Positions 26,263 to 35,946 are shown, counted from the stretch's first letter. The stretch is DNA of 64,000 nucleotides from Acidobacteriota bacterium (GCA_016213785.1 JACQZQ010000053.1:124001-188000), one strand, 5' to 3'. Program-made: numbers and translations. Notes: generated from the sequence alone by a model not told the origin.

Positions 26263-27609
26263 ATGCCAAAAAACAGAGTTTTAATTATTGATGATGAAGA
26301 AGGAATACGTTTTGGTATTCGTAGATTTTTACAATCAGAAGGTTATGAAGTACTTGAAGCAGATAGCTGTAGAGTTGCACAAGAGGTTTTTCAAAATGCT
26401 AAACCAGATGTTGTTATTATTGATTATAAACTTCCAGATGGGGATGCTTTAACTCTTCTACCCATATTTAAGAAAATTGATTCAGAAATACCTCTAATAA
26501 TTTTAACAGCACATGGATCTATAGATTTAGCTGTAAGAGCCATTAAAGAAGGAGCAGAACAGTTTTTTACTAAACCTATAGAACTACCAACACTATTAGT
26601 AATATTAAACCGTGTGCTTGAAAATCAACGTAATAGACGAAAAAATATTGTTGATAATACAAAACAAGCCCGCAAAGAGCTAGAACCTTTCCTGGGTACA
26701 AGTGGAGCAATCCAAGAATTAGCTGAACTTGCCTATAGAGTATTACAAGCTGAACGACCTGTTTTAATATGTGGGGAAACAGGTGTGGGTAAAGGGGTTT
26801 TAGCCAAATGGTTACATAGTAATGGCAATAGAAAAGATGAAGTTTTTCTAGATCTTAATTGTGCAGGATTATCACATGAACTTTTAGAGACAGAACTTTT
26901 TGGACACCAAAAAGGTGCTTTTACCAGTGCTACTACAAATAAAATTGGACTTTTTGAAATTGCCCACCGAGGAACGGTTTTTCTAGATGAAATAGGAGAT
27001 ATGGACATCCAAATCCAACCTAAACTACTAAAAGTCCTAGAAGAACAGAAATTTAGACGTATAGGTGATGTTTATGATAGACAAGTGGATATTAGATTAA
27101 TTGCAGCAACCAACCAAGAACTTAATCAACTTGTTAAAGAAAAACGATTTCGTAATGATTTACTTTTCCGTATTAACACTATTTCTATTAATATACCTCC
27201 TTTAAGACAAAGGGTGGAAGATATACCTGTAATTGCTAATAAACTTGTAAAACATATCTCTAGTCAATTAGGACGTTGTAGCGTAGAACTATCTCAAGAT
27301 TCATTAAAGGCATTAAAATCTTATTCTTGGCCTGGTAATATTAGAGAACTAAAAAATACTTTAGAGCGTGCTGTTTTACTTAGTGAAAGTAATATAATTA
27401 GAGCAAAAGACCTACAGCTTAACAACCTTTTAAGTACTTCTATTGATATAGATGATCTAAATATGACTCTAGCACAATATGAACAACTATATATTAAAAA
27501 GGTTTTAGAAAGTGAAAACGGAAATATTGAACGTTCTGCAAAAAGGCTAGGTATTTCTAGAAGTTCCCTCTACCAAAAAATTAAAAACCTAAATTACCCA
27601 TTAAGCTAA
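26263..27609 (+). CDS. NtrC-family sigma-54-dependent response regulator
   Basis: This 448-residue activator has a receiver domain (1-120; acidic pocket IIDDEE, phospho-acceptor Asp54 in VIIDYKLPDG, Lys in FFTKP). An AAA+ domain follows (about 140-375) with Walker A GETGVGKG, the sigma-54 contact loop GAFTSA in place of the usual GAFTGA, and Walker B VFLDEIGDM. A Fis-type helix-turn-helix lies at the C-terminus (SAKRLGISRSSLYQKI). It pairs with the adjacent histidine kinase. The nearest likely target is the sigma-54 promoter at 27743-27759, just downstream. The Ser in the contact loop may alter sigma-54 engagement. Confidence 0.92.
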   Translation: MPKNRVLIIDDEEGIRFGIRRFLQSEGYEVLEADSCRVAQEVFQNAKPDVVIIDYKLPDGDALTLLPIFKKIDSEIPLIILTAHGSIDLAVRAIKEGAEQFFTKPIELPTLLVILNRVLENQRNRRKNIVDNTKQARKELEPFLGTSGAIQELAELAYRVLQAERPVLICGETGVGKGVLAKWLHSNGNRKDEVFLDLNCAGLSHELLETELFGHQKGAFTSATTNKIGLFEIAHRGTVFLDEIGDMDIQIQPKLLKVLEEQKFRRIGDVYDRQVDIRLIAATNQELNQLVKEKRFRNDLLFRINTISINIPPLRQRVEDIPVIANKLVKHISSQLGRCSVELSQDSLKALKSYSWPGNIRELKNTLERAVLLSESNIIRAKDLQLNNLLSTSIDIDDLNMTLAQYEQLYIKKVLESENGNIERSAKRLGISRSSLYQKIKNLNYPLS

Positions 27610-27624
27610 AAATTCGAACTCTGG

Positions 27625-27676
27625 ATTTTTCCAAAATATAGAATCTGTGTCCAATTTTTGGAAAAAAGTTTTTTTT
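27625..27676 (+). terminator. Probable terminator after the response regulator gene
   Basis: ATTTTTCCAAAA pairs with the TTTTTGGAAAAA segment further on, and a run of eight T residues follows at 27669-27676. The loop is long, so confidence is moderate. Confidence 0.5.
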
Positions 27677-27742
27677 CTTATCACTAATTTTCTAACTAAT
27701 ATATTTATCAATAAGTTATATATTTTTTCTTGATTATTTTTT

Positions 27743-27759
27743 TTGGTATAAAAGTTGCC
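27743..27759 (+). promoter_or_regulatory. Sigma-54 (-24/-12) promoter
   Basis: TTGGTATAAAAGTTGCC has the -24 GG (27745-27746) and -12 GC (27757-27758) separated by exactly ten bases, with TTGC at -12. It matches the core of the consensus YTGGCACG-N4-TTGCW. Transcription would begin near 27770, giving a leader of about 38 bases before the ATG at 27808. Confidence 0.72.
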
Positions 27760-27807
27760 TTTGCATAGAAGCGACCTACTTATCATTTCTAAAACGAGGT
27801 TAGACTA

Positions 27808-29517
27808 ATGCAAACAATTATTAAAACTCTTGCTGCCTCTATTTTAGGCAAATGCTATCAAGAAAAATATACTGGAGTAGTCCAATTCAGTAATTTACCA
27901 ACAGTTAAATCTATAGATTTTATTGATGGAAATATAAGTTTTGCTAGTAGCAATTTGCTAGAAGATGGACTAGAAAAAAGACTTATTGATTGGAATATCT
28001 TATCTGAAGAAGTACTTTTTCAAGTAAAACGCCTAGCAGAAAAAATTCGTATCTCTACCATAGAAATGTTAGTAGAAATGAGATATTTGGGACAAGAAGA
28101 ATTAAATCAACTACTTACTTTTCATATTACCGAGATAATATACCCTATTTTTACTTGGGAGAGCTTAGACGTTAAATTTATTAATAAAAAGATAAACTCT
28201 TATAACTGTATTTCTGTTTTAACTCCAGAAGTGATTCTAGAAGGTATCTACCGATTACAAAATATAGAGCCTATTGAGGAAATATTAAGGAATTTAACTG
28301 GGGTATTAAAAATTATTTCTAGTGAACATATTAAACAAAATCGTAAGTTAAAATATCAGATATTAAATATACTTAATTATATAAAGTCTAAGCCTTGTAC
28401 TTTAGACTCTTTAATAGCAGCAGGCATAACATCTAAAGTCTTAACTCTAAAAAATATTTATGCATTAGTTTGTATGGGGATATTAACTGTAGATAAAGTT
28501 TTGCATAAAGATAAGGTTTTACATAATGAGAAAGTAAGTGATGATGAGGATAGTTTATTAGTTAATACAAATGCTGTTATGAAGTTTTGTTATGACGTAG
28601 AATCAAAAGTTAGGCAAATAAATTCAGATGCCTCATTTTATGAGATACTAGAAGTTAATCACCGTGCTTTAATTGATGAGTTAAACCAAGCTTATGCTAA
28701 ACTTGCTCGCTATTTTCACCCCAATAGACAAAAACAGCTTGTTATTTATAAACTTGACCTACATAGAGAACTAGAGCTTATATTTAATAAACTTTCTCAA
28801 TCTATTTATACACTGACTAACCCTCTAGAAAAACAAGCTTATGATTATAAATTAAGCCAAAAACTAAAACGTGTTACAGGATACCTTCAAATACCTAGCG
28901 AATTACAAATAGACAATTCTACTAGAGTACCTCTTAAGCAAGTACTGTCTGCTCTAACGCCAGAAACTAAAGAAACTAAAGAAACTAAAGAAACTAAAGA
29001 AACTAAAGAAACTAAAGAAACTAAAGAAACTAAAGACATTGATGCTCAATTCTTAAAAGCGGTAAATTCAACAGAAGTTAATAACTCTCAACCTAATGGT
29101 GAAAATCTTAAATCGTCATTATTAGCGGAAATAAATCAGTCTAATCAAAGTAAATCTATGACGGCAATAGATTTCTACCTCCATAGTGTAGAGTACTATG
29201 AAAAGAAACAATATGATAAAGCTGAAACAGCTTTACGTAAAGCTTTAGAACTTTCTCCTAAGGACTCAGATTATTGGGCACATTTAGGGCGAGTTTATAA
29301 TAGAATGCCTAATCAAAAGCATGCAGCAATAATGGCCTATCAAAAAGCTATTAATTTTAATCCTAAAATGGAAAATTACTATATTGAATTAGGCTTACTT
29401 TATCAGCATTCTGGAATGCGTGGTAAAGCAAAGGAACTTTTTGAAAAGGCTTTAGCTATAAATCCTGATAGCATAAAGATTATTCGTAATTTAGTAAAAG
29501 ATTATTTACTTAAGTAG
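27808..29517 (+). CDS. PATAN (DUF4388)-J-TPR protein with sigma-54 promoter
   Basis: This is a 569-residue protein: PATAN domain (about 1-105, GVVQFSN...SIDFIDGNISFASSN), helical family region (to 230), one J-like domain (about 260-350, HPN in place of HPD in YFHPNRQ), a repetitive Glu-Thr-Lys linker (about 386-410), and TPR-like repeats at about 452-565 (KALELSPKDSDYWAHLGRVY). It is shorter than its neighbours because it has only one J-like domain. It follows GAGG at a good spacing. It has its own sigma-54 promoter directly after the response regulator gene, so it is the best candidate for an output of that two-component pair. Function is inferred only from domains. Confidence 0.78.
   Translation: MQTIIKTLAASILGKCYQEKYTGVVQFSNLPTVKSIDFIDGNISFASSNLLEDGLEKRLIDWNILSEEVLFQVKRLAEKIRISTIEMLVEMRYLGQEELNQLLTFHITEIIYPIFTWESLDVKFINKKINSYNCISVLTPEVILEGIYRLQNIEPIEEILRNLTGVLKIISSEHIKQNRKLKYQILNILNYIKSKPCTLDSLIAAGITSKVLTLKNIYALVCMGILTVDKVLHKDKVLHNEKVSDDEDSLLVNTNAVMKFCYDVESKVRQINSDASFYEILEVNHRALIDELNQAYAKLARYFHPNRQKQLVIYKLDLHRELELIFNKLSQSIYTLTNPLEKQAYDYKLSQKLKRVTGYLQIPSELQIDNSTRVPLKQVLSALTPETKETKETKETKETKETKETKETKDIDAQFLKAVNSTEVNNSQPNGENLKSSLLAEINQSNQSKSMTAIDFYLHSVEYYEKKQYDKAETALRKALELSPKDSDYWAHLGRVYNRMPNQKHAAIMAYQKAINFNPKMENYYIELGLLYQHSGMRGKAKELFEKALAINPDSIKIIRNLVKDYLLK
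28963..29034 (+). repeat. 9-base tandem repeat, eight copies
   Basis: GAAACTAAA is repeated eight times without error, encoding Glu-Thr-Lys repeats in the linker of the PATAN-J-TPR protein. The perfection implies recent expansion or ongoing slippage; changes in copy number would keep the frame. Confidence 0.95.
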
Positions 29518-29830
29518 CTAAAAATAAAATACATTTTCAAATTTTTAATAACCTTGTAAATCTATTAAGTAAAATCTATGAGTTCTTTCCTTTGTGAGAA
29601 TAGTATAAGTACTTTGAAGTATTTTTCCTCTAAAGAATTATCAAAGGAAGAGAAAACTTTTTAGCAAATAATCTTGACAAATTGATAGAAAATACTCATA
29701 AGTTAGTAAAACTTTTTCTATTAAACTTACAAAAGCAATTAATGTTAATTAATATATTTTATATGTTTATATTGGTGTATAAAACATAGCTATATAACCA
29801 TATAAAGCAAAGCCAGAAGGATTTATTCTT
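29518..29830. other. Intergenic region without a recognisable gene
   Basis: This is 313 AT-rich bases between two PATAN-family genes. TTGACA at 29674-29679 could be a -35 box, but no good -10 follows at the right distance. An 8-base inverted repeat, TTCCTTTG (29587-29594) and CAAAGGAA (29642-29649), is present. No GG-N10-GC sigma-54 site was found here, unlike the region before 27808. Confidence 0.4.
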
Positions 29831-32170
29831 ATGATGAATAAAGAAAAGTTTTTTCCTCAATTGCTTGGACAATGTTACAAAAGTTGCCGTAGCGGTATTC
29901 TTACTATAAAATTAGCCTCTACCATTAAAACAATACACTTTGATATAGGTGATATAGTTTATGCTACTAGTAATATTGCTGGCGAACGCTTAGCTGATAA
30001 CTTGTTGGAAAAAGGAATATTAACCACTGAAAGCTTAAAACAAGCAACTGAATTATCAGAACAATATCAAATGAGGCTTGTAGAGATTTTAATAAAAATG
30101 AATTTTGTGCCTGAAAGTACCCTAAGAGAAATTGCTAGGCAACAGGTAGTAGAAATAGTCTATAATACTTTTTCTTGGGTAGATTTTACAGCAGAATTTG
30201 ATTATTGTCGTCCTAGTCATTACGATTTTAATTTTGCACTTCCTACCCCTCAAATAATTTTAGAAGGTATCAAACAGCTTAATAATTTACCCTTAATTAA
30301 ACAACTTATAGAAGACTTAAACTCCCCTCTACAATTTATTGATGATCCTCAACTACTCCCACACATATTAGCTTTACAACCAGAAGAGAATAAAATTATT
30401 TCTTATTTAAAATCAGGCTATACTACTACTCAATTGATTGATAATAAATTGATGGCAGAAGAAACTCTAGTAAAAATAATAGCAGCACTACTTATAAGTG
30501 GGATACTTAAGTTAGGTAAAGAGCAAATCAACCCGCTATATTTTTCTAATACAGAAAAGTTAGTAGATACTAAATCTGTAATAGAATTTTGTTATGAAGT
30601 AGAATCAAAAATTAATGCTATAAAAAAAGGAGCATCCCACTATGAAATTCTAGAAACTAAAGCTAATGCTTCATCTACAGAACTAATTATGGCCTATACA
30701 GAATTAATTAAGCGCTTTCACCCTGATCATCAAGTAACTTTATCAAGTTATGGGTTAAATATAAGAAATGAGCTAGAGTTTATATTTAATAAGCTTACAG
30801 AAACAGTTCAAGTTATGGTGGAGAATAAACCCCTAGAAAAACAACCTAGCTTAACCAATAAGCCAAGTATAAATAGTACTTCACCTAATAAATTTTCTAC
30901 TAGTGAAAATAATTATACTCAAATAATGGAGTTTTGCTATAAAGTGGAAAATAAACTTAGTTCTATTAGAAAGGGTGATAGTTACTATCAAATTTTGGAG
31001 TTAGATAGAGATGCTACTACAGAGGCAATAATAGAAGCCTATCATTGTTTATCAGATTATTTTAGTAGTAAAAAACAAGATGAGCTAGCTAAGTATAGTA
31101 TTAATATGCGAGATGAATTAAATAAAATAGCCTCATCTTTAACTAAGGCTTTTGATGTACTGAAGAATTCTTATCAAAGACAATCATACAATCAACAACT
31201 TGGAAAACACTTGGTTCGTCATGCTGTTACACAACAAGCTTTTAATCCATCAAATATAGAAAATCAAACTCAATTTTCAGATAAAAAGAATTTTTTGCAA
31301 CCCTCAAAATCATCTTCTAATCTTCAAACTTCCTCACAATTTAATAGTAATTTACCTAAACAACCTCTTAATACATCTTCTGGTATAACCCAATCTTTTG
31401 AAGCAGAAAATAAACACTCTGGCATTAATCGTTCTGAATTTCTATCATCAACCGCTATTGATAATACTTTAGGAAAAAAGCCAAATACACCACAAGCTAA
31501 TACTCGACCAAATCCCCCCCTATCTGCCTCTATTTATGCTCCTCAATCTCAAATGACTTCTAGAACTAGTAATAGTCAATTAAAGGCTACACCACCAACA
31601 GCTAACCCTCTTTCCACTAACCTTTCTAGAACGGTTGAGCCTCCTCCAGGTAATCCAAACTATATACAACAAAAAAATCTAAAAATGATGGAAGATGAAT
31701 CTGTAAAATATCAACTTCCTAAAGCTAGCCATTCTAGTGCTTTAGTAGATCCAAATAGAGCACCAACAGCGGTTGATTTTTATGTTCGTGGAACACAATT
31801 TTATAATGAACGGCAATATGATAAGGCTGTTACTTTTTTACGTAAGGCAGTTGCTTTGTCTCCAGATAGTGGAGAATATTGGTTACAATTAGGTAAAGTT
31901 TATAGCAAAATGTCAGGCTATGAAAAACAAGCAGAGGCTGCTTATTTAGAGGCTGCTGACCTTATTCCAGACGATGTTGAGACAAGAATAAGTTTAGGCA
32001 TCCTTTACCAAAAATGTGGTTTACCAGAAAGTGCTACAGAAATGTTTGAGTCTGTTCTAGAAATAGATCCTAATAACATTGTCGCAAAACAAGCTTTATC
32101 AAATGTTCCACAATCAGAGAGAAAACTTTTTAACTTTTTAGCAAAAATTGGTTTGGTAAACCCTAAGTAA
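29831..32170 (+). CDS. PATAN (DUF4388)-J-J-TPR protein, second copy
   Basis: This 779-residue paralogue of the protein at 18529 shares its whole domain order: PATAN (about 1-105, GILTIKL...IHFDIGDIVYATSN), helical region, J-like 1 with HPD (about 253-340, KRFHPDHQ), J-like 2 without HPD (about 365-455, SSKKQDEL), a Ser/Asn/Pro/Gln-rich linker (about 460-640), and TPR-like units (about 643-760). The same pattern of one intact and one eroded J-like domain in both copies implies that the loss came before the duplication. Two adjacent ATGs (29831 and 29834) follow AAGGA. It is 39 bases upstream of the second double-kinase gene. Confidence 0.78.
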   Translation: MMNKEKFFPQLLGQCYKSCRSGILTIKLASTIKTIHFDIGDIVYATSNIAGERLADNLLEKGILTTESLKQATELSEQYQMRLVEILIKMNFVPESTLREIARQQVVEIVYNTFSWVDFTAEFDYCRPSHYDFNFALPTPQIILEGIKQLNNLPLIKQLIEDLNSPLQFIDDPQLLPHILALQPEENKIISYLKSGYTTTQLIDNKLMAEETLVKIIAALLISGILKLGKEQINPLYFSNTEKLVDTKSVIEFCYEVESKINAIKKGASHYEILETKANASSTELIMAYTELIKRFHPDHQVTLSSYGLNIRNELEFIFNKLTETVQVMVENKPLEKQPSLTNKPSINSTSPNKFSTSENNYTQIMEFCYKVENKLSSIRKGDSYYQILELDRDATTEAIIEAYHCLSDYFSSKKQDELAKYSINMRDELNKIASSLTKAFDVLKNSYQRQSYNQQLGKHLVRHAVTQQAFNPSNIENQTQFSDKKNFLQPSKSSSNLQTSSQFNSNLPKQPLNTSSGITQSFEAENKHSGINRSEFLSSTAIDNTLGKKPNTPQANTRPNPPLSASIYAPQSQMTSRTSNSQLKATPPTANPLSTNLSRTVEPPPGNPNYIQQKNLKMMEDESVKYQLPKASHSSALVDPNRAPTAVDFYVRGTQFYNERQYDKAVTFLRKAVALSPDSGEYWLQLGKVYSKMSGYEKQAEAAYLEAADLIPDDVETRISLGILYQKCGLPESATEMFESVLEIDPNNIVAKQALSNVPQSERKLFNFLAKIGLVNPK

Positions 32171-32209
32171 ATAGATAAAATACCTTAGACTATTCTGTGG
32201 AGGCATATT

Positions 32210-35200
32210 TTGGCAGAAAAAGTTAAAGAAACTAATATAATCCTTGACTCAATAAGTACTGAATCTGTAGCGGCAATCTCAGATAAATTTATAGGAACTG
32301 TTTTTGATGGTAGGTATAAAATAGAGTCAAAACTTGGCTATGGGGGTATGGCAGTTGTTTATAAAGCTACACATCTTTTTATGGAGCGCCTAGTAGCTAT
32401 TAAATTGCTACATAGTGAAAATGTTGCAGATGTTGGCTATATAGAACGTTTTAAGCAAGAAGCACGTGCTGCGGGCCGTATTCAACACCCCAATGCTGTG
32501 GGAATCTCAGATTTTGGTGTTACTAATGATAATATATTTTATCTAGTAATGGAGTACTTAGAGGGCTATTCTCTACGAACTAGACTACAAAAAGAAGAAC
32601 CATTGCCTCTAAAAGAAGTGACTAGTATTATTACTCAAATATGTAATGCTGTGGAATTTGCACATAAAAATAATGTAATTCATAGAGATCTTAAACCCGA
32701 TAATGTTTTTGTACATATTAAAGATGATGTTGAAACCATTAAAGTATTAGATTTTGGAATTGCTAAAATACTTCAATCAAGCACTTATAACACTAGGCTT
32801 ACAGCAACAGGCGCTATTATAGGCACTCCTCAGTATATGTCGCCTGAACAATGCCAAGGAGATACAGTTGATCACCTAACAGATATTTATAGCCTTGGAA
32901 TCATAGCTTATGAATTATTAACTGGAACCCTACCCTTTAATAGCGAAAACCCACTTTCTATTGCTCTAAAACAACTTAATGAACCTCCTCCAAATCCGTG
33001 CCTTTTGCGACCAGATCTTTCTGAAGCTGTTGATACAGTAATAAAACAAGCTTTAGCTAAAAATCGGAAACAACGTATTCAATCAGCTAGCACTTTTGCT
33101 AGTGAGCTATCTCAAGCTCTTAACTGCGCTAATAAAATAGCTCCAGTTATTATTACAGGAAATCTTAGTAATAATAATGAAATAAAATATAAAGAAAAGC
33201 TTCCTACAATTAACTTAATAACAACAGATAAAATTTGCTCTAATCCAGATTGTAAAACTCCTAAACCAGATTTTGCAGGGTATTGTGGGTCTTGCAAATG
33301 TCTGCTAGTTGGTAAGATAATGCGAGACCGCTATGAAATAGAACAGCTTATAAGTAAAAGTAGCTCTAATTTTACTTACCTAGTTAAAGATAGAGATTGT
33401 TTTGAACAAATATTAGTTCTTAAAGAAATACGTCATAAAGTCCCTAAAAATGAGGAAAGTCATAACTTATACCAGCAAATAAAAACAACATTTGAAACAA
33501 GTGCCCGCTCTTTACTTCGCTTTAACCATAAAGGTTTACCTAAATTTTATGCTTACTTTATGGAAGGAAATAATTCTTACTTAGTACAAGACTATATCTT
33601 AGGTAATACCCTGGCCCAAGAGGTTAAAGCTTCAGGCCCATTGAATTCTGAAACCTGTTTTAACCTATTACTAGAACTTGCCGATATTCTAGATTATCTT
33701 CATAACCAAGACCCTTCTATTGTTCATTGTGGAATAAAACCTCAAAACTTAATTATTACTTCTAAAGGATTAATATTAGTAGATTTTTCAGATTTTTGTA
33801 AGGCTCTGTCTGATAAGTCTAAAAGTTCTCAGCTTACTAACTCTCGTGGTTATGTAGCTCCTGAACAAATCTTTGGCCGCTCCGTCCCCCAAAGCGATCT
33901 ATTTTCTGCTGGAGCAACTATTATTTATCTTTTAAGCGGTTTTCATCCTAATTTACTCTACGACGATAATTCTCAAGTAGAATTCCATACAACAATTGAG
34001 GTTAGTAGAGATTTTCTTAATGTACTAAAAGAATTATTAATACAAAATTTTAATCAACGACTTGCCACCGCTAAATTACTTAAAGAAAAGCTAGAGAGCT
34101 TAAAACTTTCTGAAAATACTTCTGGTACAACAACTTTAACCATCAATAAATTATTTCAGATCTTTAAGGACCCTATTAGTCTTCTTCAAGATGAACTTCA
34201 AGAAAATATTAAAAAAACAATAAATCTAGAACCTAATCTAGAACCATTAACAAAAGCTCAATCTATTGAAAATAACACTACTTCTTTAACAGACTCTCAA
34301 GTTGTTTTTACTAAACCTCCTGATGAATCTGGAGATATGAGCCAAATACATATTGCATTTCTATTAACAAGATTTTTATCAGATAATCGTAGTGGGTTAC
34401 TTACCTGTATTAATGAATTTGGAGTTAGAACTATTTATTTTGAAAAAGGCACTGTAGCCTTTGCTAATAGCACTTCTGCTACCGATCGATTAGGAGAAAT
34501 TCTAGTAAGAATAGGCCGTATTACTGCAAGTGAATATGAGCAGGCTTTAACAATAGTAAATTTTAAAAAAATTTTCTTTGATAAAGCCTTAATAGAAATA
34601 GGTATTGTTAAACCAGAACAAATAAAATCACTTATTACTATTCAAATCTCTCATATTATTTACTCTCTATTTGAATGGACTAAAGGAAAATATGAAATTC
34701 GCTATGATTTACAGCTTAATGAACCAACTATTTTATCTTTGTCTATACCTAAAATACTTTTTGATGGCCTATATTATCTTAGTAATTTCGATATGGTGAA
34801 AAACTGGCTAGGCGATTTTACTCGGAAGTTTGCTTTAACTGTAGATCCTATTTTGTTAAGAGAGCTTAAAAATCTAGGTAAGAATGAAACTTTAATAATC
34901 AGTAAAATTACTTCTACTACTTCTGTAAAAGAATTATTAGAACTAAACTTTTTACCAGAATTAGAAATTATTAGCTCAATATATGGATTATTTGCTTTAG
35001 GCATATTGTCTTGGTCAAATAACATAGGTAAACAAGCTAGCTATATTAGTGAAAATAGCGTTGAAGAGAAAAATTATGACTCTATAGAAAGTGCTAAATT
35101 TGATCTTCAGACAGTAGCTTTATTTTGTCATGAAGTAGAAAATCAATTACAAATCACAGAAAAATTAAACTACTATGGCATACTTGGTTTAGAACGCAAC

Positions 35201-35917
35201 GCTAAAGAACAAGATATTGAAGTTGCTTATAAAAATTTAGCAGAAAAATTTCACCCTGATAAGCATATCAAACTATTAGGTTTTAACCAAAACCTACGGC
35301 TAGATTTAGAGAAACTATTCTCAAGAATTTTACAAGCTTATAATAGCTTAGGTAATGTATTGAGCCGTAATGAGTATGATACTAAATTAAAAAATGATAG
35401 CAGAAATATAAACCGAAATCCTATTAATAGCTTAGAATCCAATATTAAGGTTAATACCCCTAAATTGGCTCCTCTTTTAGAAAAATCTTTTAATTCTTCA
35501 AATTCTTCAAATTCTTCAAATTCTTTAACCCAAAAAAACACATACGATTTATCTTTAAGAAAAATTTCAACCATCCTACCTTTGCCAGCAGAAACTTGGT
35601 TTAGAAAAGGGGTAGATTATTATGAAACTAAACAATTTGAAAAAGCTAGCCGAGCTTTTCGAGCTGCAATTGTTAATGATAGCTATGAACCAAAATACTA
35701 TTTATTTTTAGCCCGTAGCCTTGCTTTACAAGGGTATGTAAAAGAAGCCGAAATGGTCTTTTTACGAGTTATTGATCTAGTTCCTAAAAATATTGATTAC
35801 CAGATTGAGTTAGGGCTTTTTTATAAAAAAAATAATCTTTTGGAAAAAGCAAAAATAACTTTTGAAAAAACCTTAAAATACTCTTCTAATAATTTTATTG
35901 TTAATGCTTTAAGCTAA
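32210..35917 (+). CDS. Kinase-pseudokinase-PATAN-J-TPR protein, second copy
   Basis: This 1235-residue paralogue of the protein at 20901 has the same domain order. Kinase 1 (about 32-296) is intact (GYGGMAVVY, VAIKLL, VIHRDLKPDN, DFGIAK, MSPEQ). The zinc ribbon (CSNPDCK...CGSC) lies near 342-365. Kinase 2 (about 373-625) is degenerate: the Gly-rich loop reads SKSSSNFTYL, HRD has become HCG (VHCGIKPQN), and DFG has become DFS. The Lys in VLKEI and the overall fold motifs remain, so it is a likely pseudokinase rather than a damaged gene. PATAN (about 707-910), a J-like domain with HPD (about 971-1060) and TPR-like repeats (from about 1127) follow. The TTG start is preceded by GGAGG. An NSS repeat (near 35490-35521) lies in the linker. 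Confidence 0.87.
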   Translation: MAEKVKETNIILDSISTESVAAISDKFIGTVFDGRYKIESKLGYGGMAVVYKATHLFMERLVAIKLLHSENVADVGYIERFKQEARAAGRIQHPNAVGISDFGVTNDNIFYLVMEYLEGYSLRTRLQKEEPLPLKEVTSIITQICNAVEFAHKNNVIHRDLKPDNVFVHIKDDVETIKVLDFGIAKILQSSTYNTRLTATGAIIGTPQYMSPEQCQGDTVDHLTDIYSLGIIAYELLTGTLPFNSENPLSIALKQLNEPPPNPCLLRPDLSEAVDTVIKQALAKNRKQRIQSASTFASELSQALNCANKIAPVIITGNLSNNNEIKYKEKLPTINLITTDKICSNPDCKTPKPDFAGYCGSCKCLLVGKIMRDRYEIEQLISKSSSNFTYLVKDRDCFEQILVLKEIRHKVPKNEESHNLYQQIKTTFETSARSLLRFNHKGLPKFYAYFMEGNNSYLVQDYILGNTLAQEVKASGPLNSETCFNLLLELADILDYLHNQDPSIVHCGIKPQNLIITSKGLILVDFSDFCKALSDKSKSSQLTNSRGYVAPEQIFGRSVPQSDLFSAGATIIYLLSGFHPNLLYDDNSQVEFHTTIEVSRDFLNVLKELLIQNFNQRLATAKLLKEKLESLKLSENTSGTTTLTINKLFQIFKDPISLLQDELQENIKKTINLEPNLEPLTKAQSIENNTTSLTDSQVVFTKPPDESGDMSQIHIAFLLTRFLSDNRSGLLTCINEFGVRTIYFEKGTVAFANSTSATDRLGEILVRIGRITASEYEQALTIVNFKKIFFDKALIEIGIVKPEQIKSLITIQISHIIYSLFEWTKGKYEIRYDLQLNEPTILSLSIPKILFDGLYYLSNFDMVKNWLGDFTRKFALTVDPILLRELKNLGKNETLIISKITSTTSVKELLELNFLPELEIISSIYGLFALGILSWSNNIGKQASYISENSVEEKNYDSIESAKFDLQTVALFCHEVENQLQITEKLNYYGILGLERNAKEQDIEVAYKNLAEKFHPDKHIKLLGFNQNLRLDLEKLFSRILQAYNSLGNVLSRNEYDTKLKNDSRNINRNPINSLESNIKVNTPKLAPLLEKSFNSSNSSNSSNSLTQKNTYDLSLRKISTILPLPAETWFRKGVDYYETKQFEKASRAFRAAIVNDSYEPKYYLFLARSLALQGYVKEAEMVFLRVIDLVPKNIDYQIELGLFYKKNNLLEKAKITFEKTLKYSSNNFIVNALS

Positions 35918-35946
35918 AGTATTTAGTGCTTTATATTGGATATTTG

